Positions 35,697-46,480 of a DNA stretch of 64,000 nt are shown one piece after another. Every line of letters starts with the position of its first letter. Position 1 is the stretch's first letter. The stretch is from contig NC_014166.1 of assembly GCF_000092245.1 (NCBI RefSeq), forward strand, positions 3,100,001 through 3,164,000. Reading direction: 5' to 3'. The translations under genes and the position numbers were made by a program. The DNA is from Arcobacter nitrofigilis DSM 7299 (GTDB lineage: Bacteria > Campylobacterota > Campylobacteria > Campylobacterales > Arcobacteraceae). The notes under the pieces were generated by a model. That model ran no database searches. It was not told the DNA's origin and saw only the letters and a program-made list of their open reading frames with translations.

Positions 35697-36812
35697 ATGA
35701 GATTTATAATATTTGCCACAGTTTTTTTATTAGTAATGGGATTACTAAGTTTTTTTATTTCAAAAAGGTTTATTAATAAATTAGATATTTCCAAAAAATC
35801 AAAGCTATTTTTAAATATATTTTTACTGATTAATTTTCTAGGTGTCATTGCTTACATGTGTACTAGATACTTAGTTTCAGTACCAAATGACTTATACTTT
35901 TTACTTTCACTTCCTATTGGTGTTATTTTTTTACTTTTTTGTACAACCTTGATGTATGAAGTTCTTTCCCATCTTCCAAAGATAAGAAAAGATAAGAAAA
36001 GAAGAGCTTTTATGAAAAAATCAATTGATTTAGGCTCACTTGCTTTTGCCACATCTATTACTGCAAAAGCCATATATAATGCAAAACAATCTTATATTGA
36101 AAAGGTAAATGTCAAAATCCCTAACTTAAAAAAACCATATAATGTGGTTCAATTAAGTGATGTTCATATTGGGGGATTAATAGACCAAGATTTTATTAAA
36201 GATATTGTTTATAAAGTTAATAAACTAAATCCTGATGCGGTTTTTATAACAGGGGATTTAGTAGATACAGATATCAAATTTGCTAAAAAGGCAGTTGATG
36301 AACTTGAAAATCTAAAATCAAAATATGGTACATACTTTATAGTTGGAAATCATGAATATTTTCATGGTGTAGAAGAGATAATGGCATACTTAAAATCTAT
36401 AAACATTAAAGTTTTAGAAAATGAAAATGTATATATTGGCAAAGATAATCAGGGCTTTAATTTAGCAGGAGTTTATGATGTATTTGGATATAGAGCAAAT
36501 AAATTTGAACCAGATATTAAAAAAGCTTTAGAAGATGTAAAAGATTCTCCCACAATTTTATTAGCTCACCAACCTAAATATATCAATGAACTTAATAATC
36601 AAAATATTGACTTAGTCCTAAGTGGACATACTCATGGAGGACAAATTGTTCCTTTTAATTTACTAGTTAGACTTGCACAACCATACATAAAAGGTCTACA
36701 CCAACATAATCCAAAAACCCAAATTTATGTAAGTAAAGGAACAGGCTTTTGGGGACCACCTATGCGACTAGGTGCTAGTTCTGAAATTACATATTTAAAA
36801 CTCACTTCTTAG
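35697..36812 (+). CDS. Membrane-anchored metallophosphoesterase (YkuE/YaeI-like)
   Basis: This 371-residue protein has three N-terminal membrane helices (within 1-85), a tail helix near 105-125, then a calcineurin-like phosphoesterase domain. The dimetal motifs are intact: 'LSDVHIGG', 'ITGDLVDT', 'GNHEYF', 'LLAHQP' and 'SGHTHGGQ'. It probably hydrolyses phosphate esters or lipid-linked phosphates at the membrane. It lies 53 bases after the di-haem gene and may belong to the same phosphate unit. Confidence 0.85.
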   Translation: MRFIIFATVFLLVMGLLSFFISKRFINKLDISKKSKLFLNIFLLINFLGVIAYMCTRYLVSVPNDLYFLLSLPIGVIFLLFCTTLMYEVLSHLPKIRKDKKRRAFMKKSIDLGSLAFATSITAKAIYNAKQSYIEKVNVKIPNLKKPYNVVQLSDVHIGGLIDQDFIKDIVYKVNKLNPDAVFITGDLVDTDIKFAKKAVDELENLKSKYGTYFIVGNHEYFHGVEEIMAYLKSINIKVLENENVYIGKDNQGFNLAGVYDVFGYRANKFEPDIKKALEDVKDSPTILLAHQPKYINELNNQNIDLVLSGHTHGGQIVPFNLLVRLAQPYIKGLHQHNPKTQIYVSKGTGFWGPPMRLGASSEITYLKLTS

Positions 36813-36982
36813 TTTATCATAACTATACTCTTTCTTTTAAAAACTAATTAATATTAAATAAAATACATTAGTATTAATTTTATTAACTATTATCTTAAAT
36901 AAAATTATTACTTGTTGCTATCTACTTGCAACTAAAATATACTATAATAACCTTAAAATACAAATTTCTAAAAGGATTACAT

Positions 36983-37369
36983 ATGGCTGATAAAGAAATT
37001 TTATTGGATTCAAATTCATTTATTGTTTCAGAAACTGATGAAAAAGGCATTATTAGATATGCTAATGATGAATTTTGTGAAATAAGTGATTACTCTTTGG
37101 AAGAACTTATTGGCAAACCCCACAACTTACTTAGACATAAAGATATGCCCAAAGAGGCATTTGAAGATTTATGGAAAACAATTCAAAATGGTAATATATG
37201 GAAAGGTTTTGTAAAAAATAGAACGAAAAATGATGATTATTATTGGGTATATGCCACAGTATATCCACTTACTTTAAGTGATGGAAGTAAAGGATATATG
37301 TCATGTAGAAAAGTTGCATCAAGAGATGAAATAAAAAAAGCTATAAAACTTTATAGCACTATGAAATAA
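36983..37369 (+). CDS. Aer/CetB-type PAS domain protein (FAD redox sensor)
   Basis: This 128-residue protein is a single PAS domain without membrane anchor. The start ATG 36983 has AAAGGA upstream; a longer frame from 36926 lacks a site. Residues R51, H52, D54 and W73 correspond, with a constant offset of six, to the FAD-binding R57, H58, D60 and W79 of the E. coli energy-taxis sensor Aer. It lies ten bases before a chemoreceptor gene, like cetB next to cetA in Campylobacter. It should sense the redox state and signal to that receptor. Confidence 0.85.
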   Translation: MADKEILLDSNSFIVSETDEKGIIRYANDEFCEISDYSLEELIGKPHNLLRHKDMPKEAFEDLWKTIQNGNIWKGFVKNRTKNDDYYWVYATVYPLTLSDGSKGYMSCRKVASRDEIKKAIKLYSTMK

Positions 37370-37379
37370 GGATATCCCC

Positions 37380-39611
37380 ATGAATATTATAGAAAATGCC
37401 TCAATTAAAAAAAGACTTTTTTTAATCTTTATTATTCCCCTCTTAGCAATTATTTTATTATCCTCTTTAGTTATTTATGATCATTATCAAGATTATAAAA
37501 ATTATAAAAAATTAGAAATAATGATAAATCTTAATTCAAATATATCACAACTTCTCCATGAATTACAAAAAGAAAGAGGAGCAAGTGCTGGATATATTGG
37601 AAGTAAAGGTGCAAAATTTTCTGATATATTAAAAAGTCAAAGATTAGTTACTGATACAAAAATTAAGAACTTGAAAAATTACATAAAAGAAAAAGAAGTC
37701 AATAAAATAATAGATGTAGATGGTATCAATGACATAAATAAGATTTTTCAAGAATTAGGCAACATTGGTTCCACTAGAACAAATGTTGATGATTTTAAAA
37801 TAGAGTTAAATACTGCTGTTACTTATTATTCAAATATAAATTCATCTTTACTTTATTTGACAACATTTGCTTTTAAAGATTCTAAAGATACGAAACTTTC
37901 AACTCAAGCAATGGCATTTTATGAGTTTTTAGAAGCGAAAGAGTTAGCAGGATTAGAAAGGGCAATTGGTTCTGCAATATTTAGCTCAAAAGAGCTAGAT
38001 GTAAACCTAAAAAGCAAATTTATTTCATTAATTGCTATGCAAAAAACATATCTTAATGAATTCCATAATTTTGCCAATAAAAAACTACTGAGCATCGAAA
38101 AAGAGACCATAGATAAAAATATTTTTGATGAAGTAAATAAAATGCGAGAAATAATTATTTCAGACACAGCAGGTAGTCATACCAAAGTTAAGCCAACTTA
38201 TTGGTTTCAAACTATAACAAAAAAAATAAATCTTCTTAAACAAACTGATGACCTACTCTCAAAAGAGATATTAAAAGAGGCCATAGAAAAGAAATCTGCA
38301 GGATTAAATAATTTTATTTTATATGTTGTAATTGTATTAATTATTGTTCTAATTATAACTTTTTTAGGTGTATATATTAGTAAAACAATTAAAGATGCAG
38401 TTTTAAAAATAAGAGAAGGAATTAAAGAATTTTTTGATTTTATGAATAGAAAAGCAAATATAGTAAATGAAATTGATATAAAATCAAAAAACGAATTTGG
38501 AGAAATTGCTTCTTTTATAAATGCAAGTATAAAATCTTTGCAAAAAGAGCTAGATGCAGATACAAAATGTGCAGGAGAAGCAATTTTAGTTTTACACAAA
38601 TTACAAGAGGGATATTTAAATTATCAAATTCTTTCAGCTCCAACAAATCCACAAATAAGAACTTTTGCATTGACTGTCAATAGAATGCTTGTTAATCAAC
38701 AAAAAGTCATGAGCAATATCTTAGAGGAATTAGAAAAATATACAAACTATAACTATCTATCAAAATTATCAGATCAAAATATGAGTGGTGAGATGAAACA
38801 ACTAATTGACGGAATAAACTCTTTAGGTGACTCTATTACTAAAATGTTACAAGAGAATAAACGAAATGGGGATATTCTTACAAATAGTTCTGAAACATTA
38901 TCTTCAAATGTATCACATCTTAATACATCTGCTCTTTCCCAAACTGCTTCTATTGAAGAGACAGCCGCTGCAATTGAAGAAACCACATCATCAATCAATG
39001 AGATTTCTCAACAAGCCACTCAAATGCAGAAATTATCAAAAGATACATTAGAATTTGCAACAGAAGGCTTGAACTTAGCCAATACAACACAAAAATCTAT
39101 GGATGAAATAAATAGCGCTACACAAGAGATACTTGAAGCAACCTCTATCATTGATCAAATTGCATTTCAAACAAATATTTTATCTCTAAATGCAGCTGTA
39201 GAAGCAGCAACTGCTGGAGAAGCAGGTAAAGGGTTTGCAGTAGTTGCAGGAGAAGTGCGAAATCTAGCAACAAGAAGTGCAGAAGCGGCCAAAGAGATAA
39301 AAGAATTAGTTGAGAAAGCCAATACAAAAGCAGCAGAAGGAAAACATAGTTCAGAAAAAATGATTGAGGGATATTCTAAGTTAAATGAAAAAATAAATGA
39401 TTCAAGTAAAATCATTTCTAATGTTGCAGATGCTACAGTAGAACAAAGTAAAGGAATTTCACAAATAAATGAAGCAATTAGTGAAATAGATAAATTAACT
39501 CAAGAAAATGCAAAAGTTACAGGAGAAACTCAAGAAATAGCTAAAAAGACTAATGAAATTGCTAAAAATATTATAAAAGATACAGATACTAAGAAATTTT
39601 TACAAATCTAA
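37380..39611 (+). CDS. Methyl-accepting chemotaxis protein with NIT-type sensor domain
   Basis: This 743-residue receptor has a first membrane helix at about 13-33 and a helical periplasmic nitrate/nitrite-sensing-like (NIT) domain starting at '[18 protein letters not shown]'. The second helix is at about 312-332, followed by HAMP-like linkers. The signalling tip is '[50 protein letters not shown]'. It couples to CheW/CheA. Directly after the PAS protein, it probably receives both periplasmic input and redox input from that protein. A rho-independent terminator follows. Confidence 0.9.
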   Translation: MNIIENASIKKRLFLIFIIPLLAIILLSSLVIYDHYQDYKNYKKLEIMINLNSNISQLLHELQKERGASAGYIGSKGAKFSDILKSQRLVTDTKIKNLKNYIKEKEVNKIIDVDGINDINKIFQELGNIGSTRTNVDDFKIELNTAVTYYSNINSSLLYLTTFAFKDSKDTKLSTQAMAFYEFLEAKELAGLERAIGSAIFSSKELDVNLKSKFISLIAMQKTYLNEFHNFANKKLLSIEKETIDKNIFDEVNKMREIIISDTAGSHTKVKPTYWFQTITKKINLLKQTDDLLSKEILKEAIEKKSAGLNNFILYVVIVLIIVLIITFLGVYISKTIKDAVLKIREGIKEFFDFMNRKANIVNEIDIKSKNEFGEIASFINASIKSLQKELDADTKCAGEAILVLHKLQEGYLNYQILSAPTNPQIRTFALTVNRMLVNQQKVMSNILEELEKYTNYNYLSKLSDQNMSGEMKQLIDGINSLGDSITKMLQENKRNGDILTNSSETLSSNVSHLNTSALSQTASIEETAAAIEETTSSINEISQQATQMQKLSKDTLEFATEGLNLANTTQKSMDEINSATQEILEATSIIDQIAFQTNILSLNAAVEAATAGEAGKGFAVVAGEVRNLATRSAEAAKEIKELVEKANTKAAEGKHSSEKMIEGYSKLNEKINDSSKIISNVADATVEQSKGISQINEAISEIDKLTQENAKVTGETQEIAKKTNEIAKNIIKDTDTKKFLQI

Positions 39612-39639
39612 AAAAAGAGAGAAGTAACTCTTTTTTTTT
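39612..39639 (+). terminator. Rho-independent terminator
   Basis: The stem AAAAAGAG (39612-39619) / CTCTTTTT (39628-39635) with an 8-base loop is followed by further T residues. It ends the PAS/chemoreceptor operon. Confidence 0.8.
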
Positions 39640-39710
39640 AATTTTACTTTTTAAAGATAATAAATCTTATATTTGAGTATAATCTTACTTTAAATATAAA
39701 AGGATTTATT

Positions 39711-42700
39711 ATGTCTTTGAAAGTAATTCTTTCCCACAAAACTAAATATAAATATGATAGAAGCATTTCATTATCTCCACACATTATAAGACTAAGACCA
39801 GCAGCACATAGTAGAACTCCTATTGAAGCTTATTCTTTAAAAATAACACCAAAAAATCATTTTATCAATTGGCAACAAGACCCTTTTGGGAACTACCTTG
39901 CAAGAATTGTTTTTCCAGAAAAAACAGATGAATTTTCTATAAGTGTTGAAATACTTGCAGACTTAATTACTATAAATCCTTTTGATTTTTTTGTAGAAGA
40001 CTCTGCAAAAGATTATCCTTTTACATACAAAAAAGATTTGCAAAAAGAATTAGTACCTTACTTAGAGATTGAAGAAGACTCAAAAGAGCTTCAAGATTTT
40101 GTAAAAGATATTGATATTTCTAAAAAACCAATAATTGATTTTTTAGTTGCAGTAAATCAACATATTTACTCTCACCTTAACTACACAGTAAGATTAGAAC
40201 CAGGTGTTCAAACTCCAAAAGAGACATTAAGTAAAAAACTTGGAAGCTGTAGAGATTTTGCTTGGCTATTTGTCCAAACACTAAGACATTTAGGTCTTGC
40301 AGCTAGATTTGTATCTGGATATTTAGTTCAATTAAAAGCAGATGTGAAATCACTAGATGGGCCTAGTGGTCCACAAGAAGATTTTACAGATTTACATGCT
40401 TGGACAGAAGTTTATATTCCAGGAGCTGGATGGGTTGGACTTGATAGTACAAGTGGCTTATTCGCAGGAGAAGGTCATATTCCACTTGCTTGTACTCCTC
40501 ATTATAACAGTGCCCATGCAATAGAAGGATTTAGTGATAAATGTGAAACTGAGTTTGAATTTGAAAATAAAGTTACAAGAGTATTTGAATCTCCAAGAGT
40601 CACAAAACCATATAAAGAAGAACAGTGGAAAGATATCTATAATTTAGGTTTTAAAGTAGATAAAGACTTAGAAAAAAATGATGTAAGACTTACCATGGGA
40701 GGAGAACCAACTTTTGTCTCTATTGATGATATGGAATCAGCTCAATGGAATACAAAAGCTGATGGAGAGCATAAAAGAGAATTAGCAAATAAACTTTCAA
40801 GAAAAATCTTAGACTCTTCAACAGTAGGAGGACTTCTTCATCATGCCCAAGGAAAATGGTATCCAGGTGAACCACTACCAAGATGGCAGACTACTATTTT
40901 TTGGAAAAAAGATGGAAAACCAGTTTGGAGAGACGCAAACTTACTAGCAGATAAAAACAAAAAATACCCTTTTAAAACAGCTGATGCAAAAGAGTTTATC
41001 ACTAAATTAGCTTTAGTTTTAGGAGTAAATATAGAAAATATAAGCCCTGCTTTTGAAGATCCTGTTTATTATATTATGAAAGAAGCAGCACTTCCTGTTG
41101 ACATTGATCCTTTAAGATTTGATTTAAAAGACCCCTTAGAAAGACGTACTATTGCTGAAAAATTGACTCAAGGCTTAAATGAAGAAGTAGGATTTGTCCT
41201 TCCTCTTAATTTCAATAAAGGTAAATGGATAAGTTCAAAATGGGAAATGAGAAGAGGTAATATTTTTCTAACTGCTGGTAATTCTCCTTTGGGATTAAGG
41301 CTTCCCTTAGAATCATTAGCTCAAAATCCAAAAACAGAACTTGAAACAACTTTTGCCCCAGATTTATTTGCTAAACACTTAGAATTAGGTGATTATATTT
41401 CAAAAGTAGAAAAAAGAGTAAAAGAGATTGAGATAAAAAATAGCAAAAAAGATTTAGATACTATCTTTGTAAGAACAGCTATTTCAATGGAAGTAAGAGA
41501 TGAAAAACTATGTATTTTCCTTCCTCCTTTAGATGATACAGAAATCTTTTTGGATTTAATTGCTTCTATTGAAGAGAGTGCTAAAATGCTAAATATGCCA
41601 GTACTCATAGAAGGTTATGAACCACCTCAAGATTTAAGAACAGATAGAATCAAAGTAACACCAGATCCAGGTGTAATAGAAGTAAATATTCAACCAGCAT
41701 CTTCATGGAAAGAATTAAGTGATAACCTTCTTAAACTTTATGATGATGCAAGAGAGTGTAGACTTGGAACTGAAAAATTTATGCTTGACGGAAGACATAC
41801 AGGAACTGGTGGAGGAAACCATGTAACAATTGGCGCTATGAAACCAAGTGATTCTCCACTCTTAAGAAATCCAAATTTACTAAGAAGTTTAATCACTTTT
41901 TGGCAACATCATCCAGGGCTTTCTTACCTTTTTAGTGGAGCATTTATAGGTCCAACTTCTCAAGCCCCAAGAGTTGATGAAGGAAGAGTAGAAAATTTAT
42001 ATGAATTAGAAATTGCATTTTCTCAAATTCCAGAAAATCAAGAAGTTCCATTTTGGCTTACAGATAGGCTCTTTAGACATATGCTAACTGACATTACGGG
42101 AAATACTCATAGAAGTGAGTTTTGTATAGATAAACTATACTCTCCTGATAGTAGTACGGGAAGACTTGGTATTTTAGAGCTTCGGGCTTTTGATATGCCA
42201 CCTCACTCTCAAATGGCACTTTTACAAATGCTACTTGTACGTGCGCTTGTTTCTTCTTTTTGGAAACATCCTTATAAACATGATTTGGTTAGATGGGGAA
42301 CAAGACTGCATGATAAATTCTTACTTGAACACTATGTAAAAGAAGATATTAAAAGTGTAGTTGATTATTTAAATGACCAAGGTTATGAGTTCAAACTTGA
42401 TTGGTTTGACCCATTTTTTGAGTTTAGATTTCCTTTATATGGAATGAGTACCATCCAAAATATGAATGTGGAAATAAGAGCAGCAATTGAGCCTTGGCAT
42501 GTACTTGGAGAAGAGTCAAGTTCTCAAGGAACAGCTAGATATGTTGACTCTTCAGTTGAAAGGCTTCAAATAAAAATAGAAGACTTCAATGAAGATAGAT
42601 ATGCCCTATCTTGTAATGGTGTACAAATACCACTTAGTCGTACAAGTATTGAAGGTGAATATGTAAGTGGAGTTAGATATAGAGCTTGGCAACCTTGGTC

Positions 42701-43076
42701 AGCACTTCATCCAACAATTGGTGTTGACACGCCACTTACTTTTGATATAATTGATAAATGGAATAACCGTTCAATTGGTGGGGTAAACTATTTTGTTTCA
42801 CATCCAGGAGGAAGAAGTTATGATACTTTTCCTGTAAACTCATATGAAGCAGAATCAAGAAGAATAAATAGGTATTGGGATTTTAACCATACTCAGGGTG
42901 AAGTTGTAGCTCATGACCCAATCATTGAAGCTCAAGAAGATACAGTATTTATAAATGGAGCTCAAAGAGCAGTAACACAAAAAGAGGGCTTAGATAATTT
43001 TGAATATCATGAAATGCCAAAAAATAAAGAGTACCCTCATACTTTAGATTTAAGACAAAGATGGACGAAACAATAA
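39711..43076 (+). CDS. Transglutaminase-like/DUF2126 fusion protein
   Basis: This 1121-residue protein opens with the bacterial transglutaminase N-terminal domain, then a transglutaminase/peptidase core with catalytic triad C180 (GSCRDFAW), H229 (LHAWTEVYIPG) and D245 (GLDSTSG). The rest (about 320-1110) is the large uncharacterised DUF2126 (COG4196). It has conserved blocks such as 'RLTMGGEPTFVSIDD' and 'GRHTGTGGGNHVTIGA', the latter resembling glutamine-synthetase/glutamate-cysteine-ligase-like sheets. It is the first of three abutting genes, with AAAGGA before ATG 39711. It is predicted to cleave or transfer an amide bond in a peptide made by the neighbouring ATP-grasp proteins. Confidence 0.9.
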   Translation: MSLKVILSHKTKYKYDRSISLSPHIIRLRPAAHSRTPIEAYSLKITPKNHFINWQQDPFGNYLARIVFPEKTDEFSISVEILADLITINPFDFFVEDSAKDYPFTYKKDLQKELVPYLEIEEDSKELQDFVKDIDISKKPIIDFLVAVNQHIYSHLNYTVRLEPGVQTPKETLSKKLGSCRDFAWLFVQTLRHLGLAARFVSGYLVQLKADVKSLDGPSGPQEDFTDLHAWTEVYIPGAGWVGLDSTSGLFAGEGHIPLACTPHYNSAHAIEGFSDKCETEFEFENKVTRVFESPRVTKPYKEEQWKDIYNLGFKVDKDLEKNDVRLTMGGEPTFVSIDDMESAQWNTKADGEHKRELANKLSRKILDSSTVGGLLHHAQGKWYPGEPLPRWQTTIFWKKDGKPVWRDANLLADKNKKYPFKTADAKEFITKLALVLGVNIENISPAFEDPVYYIMKEAALPVDIDPLRFDLKDPLERRTIAEKLTQGLNEEVGFVLPLNFNKGKWISSKWEMRRGNIFLTAGNSPLGLRLPLESLAQNPKTELETTFAPDLFAKHLELGDYISKVEKRVKEIEIKNSKKDLDTIFVRTAISMEVRDEKLCIFLPPLDDTEIFLDLIASIEESAKMLNMPVLIEGYEPPQDLRTDRIKVTPDPGVIEVNIQPASSWKELSDNLLKLYDDARECRLGTEKFMLDGRHTGTGGGNHVTIGAMKPSDSPLLRNPNLLRSLITFWQHHPGLSYLFSGAFIGPTSQAPRVDEGRVENLYELEIAFSQIPENQEVPFWLTDRLFRHMLTDITGNTHRSEFCIDKLYSPDSSTGRLGILELRAFDMPPHSQMALLQMLLVRALVSSFWKHPYKHDLVRWGTRLHDKFLLEHYVKEDIKSVVDYLNDQGYEFKLDWFDPFFEFRFPLYGMSTIQNMNVEIRAAIEPWHVLGEESSSQGTARYVDSSVERLQIKIEDFNEDRYALSCNGVQIPLSRTSIEGEYVSGVRYRAWQPWSALHPTIGVDTPLTFDIIDKWNNRSIGGVNYFVSHPGGRSYDTFPVNSYEAESRRINRYWDFNHTQGEVVAHDPIIEAQEDTVFINGAQRAVTQKEGLDNFEYHEMPKNKEYPHTLDLRQRWTKQ

Positions 43077-45572
43077 ATGTCAATATTTGATGCATATAAA
43101 CTAGAATCATCATTTGATGAGATGTTTGACAAAGATACAAATGTAAAAGAGCATTGGAAAGATATATTAAAAGATCTAGAAAAAGCAGGAATTGAAAAGT
43201 TAGAACAAAAGCAAATAGAAATTGACTGGCGTTTAGAAGATAATGGAGTTACTTATAACATTTATAATGACCCAAATGGGACAAATAGAAGATGGAACTT
43301 AGACCCTATTCCTTTTGTAGTTACAAAAGAAGAATGGGAAGAAGTATCAAAAGGTTTAGCTCAAAGAGCAAAACTTTTAAATCTTATTTTTAAAGATATC
43401 TATACTGAACAAAGACTAATAAAAGAAGGTATTGTTCCAGCTGAAATCATTTATGGACATAAAAGTTTTTTACCTATAGTATTTAATTTTGAAAATGAAG
43501 ATTATTACTCTATGAAATTTTATGCTACAGATATAAGTAGGGGTCCAGATGGTAAATTTTGGGTTATAAATGATAGAACCCAATCTCCATCAGGTTTAGG
43601 TTATGCAATAGAGAATCGTCTTACTATGAACTCTATTTCAAATGAATTATATCCAGATGTAAAAACATTTAAAATATCAAAGTTTATTGAAGGTTTTAAA
43701 GAGATGCTTACCTCTTTTGCTTCAAAAAATAATGAAAACCCTTTGATAACGTTACTAACTCCTGGTCCTCACAATGAGACTTACTTTGAGCACTCTTATC
43801 TTAGCTCATTTTTAAATCTAACTTTAGTCCAAGGGGAAGATTTACTTACAAAAAACAATCAACTTTGGCTTAAAACCTTAAGTGGTCTAAAAAAAGTTGA
43901 TGCTATGATAAGAAGAGTTGATTCAAGATATTGTGATCCTTTAGAACTTAGAACAGATTCTCAACTTGGAGTTTCTGGGCTTGTAAATGTTCTAAGAAAT
44001 GATAACTTATCTATGATAAATCCTATTGGAGTAGGTATTTTAGAAAATATTGGACTAAATCCTTTTATGGAAAATATTGCAAAATTTTTCTTAGATGAAG
44101 AACTTATTTTACCTCAAATAGCGACTTGGTGGTGTGGACAAAAAAAAGAGTTAGCTTTTGTATTGGAAAACTTAACAAACTTAATTGTAAAAAGAATAGA
44201 TAAATCTAGTAGATTAGAAGTGTTTTTTGGAAATCAATTAAATGAAGAAGAACTACTAAAACTAAAAGAAAAAATTTTAGCTAATCCTAATTATTATGTT
44301 GGGCAAGAGATTATTGATTTTTCTACTGTTCCTTCGTTTTACAAAGATAAAATTGAACCAAGAAATGCAGTAATACGAGCATTCTCATACTTAAATGAGG
44401 AAGAAGAGTATTCTGTTATGCCAAGTGGTTTAGTAAGAGTTTCAAGTTCTAAAAACTCCCTTGTTGTTTCAAATCAAAAAGGTGGGACAAGTAAAGATTT
44501 ATGGATTTTAGGTGAAAATCATGCCCATGCAGCAGTTAATCTCTATAGAAATAAAGATTTTGTTGATTCAAGATTGGAAAATATTTCTACAAAAAGAGCT
44601 GAAAATCTTTTTTGGTTGGGAAGATATCTAACAAGAGCTATTAGTACAACTAGAATGATTAGATTTAATTTAAAAAGTCTTTTAAATATCAATAGATATG
44701 ATGACGATAATAATATTTCTAAAAAAACTGCAAATATTTTAAATGTAAGTCTTACCCATCTAACTATGACTTATCCAGGCTTTTTAAATGAAGAAGAAGT
44801 AAATCCACTTAAAGAAGTAGTTGCCGTAATAAAAGATACAAATAAAGTAGGAAGTCTATCTTTTACTTTATCAATGCTTTCAAATATAAATGCCAATGTT
44901 AAAAATCTTTTGACAATGGAAGCTTGGAGAATCTATGAGAGGATGCAAAAAGATTGGTTCAATTATAATAAAAGAACTGTCATCTCAAATAGAGAACACA
45001 TCAATGAATTGGATAACCTATTAATTTATCTGATGGCATATAAAGAGTTAATAGATGAAAGTATTTTCAAAGAACAAGGTTTGATTCTTTATGATATTGG
45101 ATGTAAGTTAGAAGCGTCACAACTTCTTATTTCAAAGATGCGTTCACTTCTTACTACAAAATTAGATAATATCTTAGAGTATGATATTTTGGATTCTATG
45201 TTAAATTCTTATGAAAGTTACAACTCATATAGAGCACACTATAAATCATCACTTGATTTGGAAAATATTATAGAGTTTTTACTTTTTAATACAAAATATC
45301 CCAAGTCTTTAATTTATATTATAAATGAATTATTACAAAATCTAAAAGAGCTTCCATATATAAATAAAGATACTCATTTAAGTGATTTTGAAGCACCGAT
45401 TTTTAAGATTTATTCTATGTTAAAACTTTCAAATGCGAAAAGTTTACTAAAAACAAAAGATGAAGATTTTATTTATAAAAAGTTTGATAATCTTCTATCA
45501 AAAGCTAGTCTTCATTTGGCTGAGAGTTCAGAAGAGTTGACAAAAACATATTTTTCACATTATAACGAGTAA
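43077..45572 (+). CDS. Circularly permuted ATP-grasp fused to alpha-E domain
   Basis: This 831-residue protein has an N-terminal circularly permuted ATP-grasp (about 1-480; 'GPDGKFWVINDRTQSPSGLGYAIENR', 'LTPGPHNETYFEHSYLSSFL') and a C-terminal alpha-E helical domain (from about 510, 'KRAENLFWLGRYLTRAISTTRM'). Such ATP-grasps are predicted amide- or peptide-bond-forming ligases; alpha-E is uncharacterised. The start immediately abuts the stop of the DUF2126 gene, and the next gene starts two bases after its stop. The last ATP-grasp segment is divergent ('SNQKGGTSKDLWIL' where the separate copy has SSQGGGFKDTWVM), so the two ligases may differ in substrate. Confidence 0.9.
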   Translation: MSIFDAYKLESSFDEMFDKDTNVKEHWKDILKDLEKAGIEKLEQKQIEIDWRLEDNGVTYNIYNDPNGTNRRWNLDPIPFVVTKEEWEEVSKGLAQRAKLLNLIFKDIYTEQRLIKEGIVPAEIIYGHKSFLPIVFNFENEDYYSMKFYATDISRGPDGKFWVINDRTQSPSGLGYAIENRLTMNSISNELYPDVKTFKISKFIEGFKEMLTSFASKNNENPLITLLTPGPHNETYFEHSYLSSFLNLTLVQGEDLLTKNNQLWLKTLSGLKKVDAMIRRVDSRYCDPLELRTDSQLGVSGLVNVLRNDNLSMINPIGVGILENIGLNPFMENIAKFFLDEELILPQIATWWCGQKKELAFVLENLTNLIVKRIDKSSRLEVFFGNQLNEEELLKLKEKILANPNYYVGQEIIDFSTVPSFYKDKIEPRNAVIRAFSYLNEEEEYSVMPSGLVRVSSSKNSLVVSNQKGGTSKDLWILGENHAHAAVNLYRNKDFVDSRLENISTKRAENLFWLGRYLTRAISTTRMIRFNLKSLLNINRYDDDNNISKKTANILNVSLTHLTMTYPGFLNEEEVNPLKEVVAVIKDTNKVGSLSFTLSMLSNINANVKNLLTMEAWRIYERMQKDWFNYNKRTVISNREHINELDNLLIYLMAYKELIDESIFKEQGLILYDIGCKLEASQLLISKMRSLLTTKLDNILEYDILDSMLNSYESYNSYRAHYKSSLDLENIIEFLLFNTKYPKSLIYIINELLQNLKELPYINKDTHLSDFEAPIFKIYSMLKLSNAKSLLKTKDEDFIYKKFDNLLSKASLHLAESSEELTKTYFSHYNE

Positions 45573-45574
45573 AC

Positions 45575-46468
45575 ATGATATACGAAATATTTCACGAAAC
45601 AAAATTTGATTATGCCTCTTTGGTTACTTTTAGCCACAATATTGCTAAATTAAAACCAAAAGATTATATAAGACAAAAGTTAATTAGTCATAAAATAAGA
45701 ATAGACCCAAAACCCTATGAAGTTAGCGACTTTGTTGATTACTTTGAAAATTCAAATACATTTATGTTAATAAGAGAATCCCATACTTCTTTAACAGTAA
45801 CTGCAACATCAAAAGTACAAAGAGATGAAGTGGAGATTGAAAAATATATAAATGAATTAAAAAGCTGTCCAATAACTGTAAAAGAAGCAAGAGAATTATT
45901 ATGTTCAAGTAATACAGAACATGTAATGGCTAAACAATATCTTTTTGAAACAGAATCAATTCCTTCTCCCTCAAAAAAGATACAAAATTATGTACTAGAA
46001 TCTTTTGATGAAAATAGAACCCTATATGAAGCAACAAATGAATTTATGGGAAGAATCTTCAAAGAGTTTAAATTTGTACCAGAATTTAGTGATATCACAA
46101 CTCCAATTGAAGAAATTTTTAGCGAGAAAAAGGGAGTATGTCAAGATTTTGCACAATTTGCAATTTCTTCTTTAAGAAGTATTGGTATTCCTACAAAATA
46201 TGTAAGTGGTTATATTCAAACTTACCCAAAAGAAGGTCAAGAAAAGCTCTTTGGTGCCGATGCTTCACATGCTTGGTTTTCTATTTATATGCCAGGTTTT
46301 GGTTGGGCAGATTTTGATCCAACTAATAATAAAATACCAAATGAAGAGTATATTATCTTAGGTTATGGAAGAGATTATTTGGATATTTCTCCACTTAAAG
46401 GGGTGGTTCAAAGCAGTGGAAATAGTGAACTAAAAGTTAGAGTAAATGTAAAAAGATTGGGGAAATAA
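45575..46468 (+). CDS. Transglutaminase-like family protein
   Basis: This 297-residue protein has the same N-terminal plus core layout as the start of the 39711 gene but no DUF2126. The catalytic triad is C189 (GVCQDFAQ), H232 (SHAWFSIYMPGFGW) and D248 (DFDPTNN). It is likely a cytoplasmic cysteine peptidase or transferase acting on the product of the ATP-grasp ligases. It is the third gene in the + strand unit, two bases after the fusion gene. It converges with the - strand alpha-E gene across only 12 bases. Confidence 0.88.
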   Translation: MIYEIFHETKFDYASLVTFSHNIAKLKPKDYIRQKLISHKIRIDPKPYEVSDFVDYFENSNTFMLIRESHTSLTVTATSKVQRDEVEIEKYINELKSCPITVKEARELLCSSNTEHVMAKQYLFETESIPSPSKKIQNYVLESFDENRTLYEATNEFMGRIFKEFKFVPEFSDITTPIEEIFSEKKGVCQDFAQFAISSLRSIGIPTKYVSGYIQTYPKEGQEKLFGADASHAWFSIYMPGFGWADFDPTNNKIPNEEYIILGYGRDYLDISPLKGVVQSSGNSELKVRVNVKRLGK

Positions 46469-46480
46469 CTCCAACCTTTT

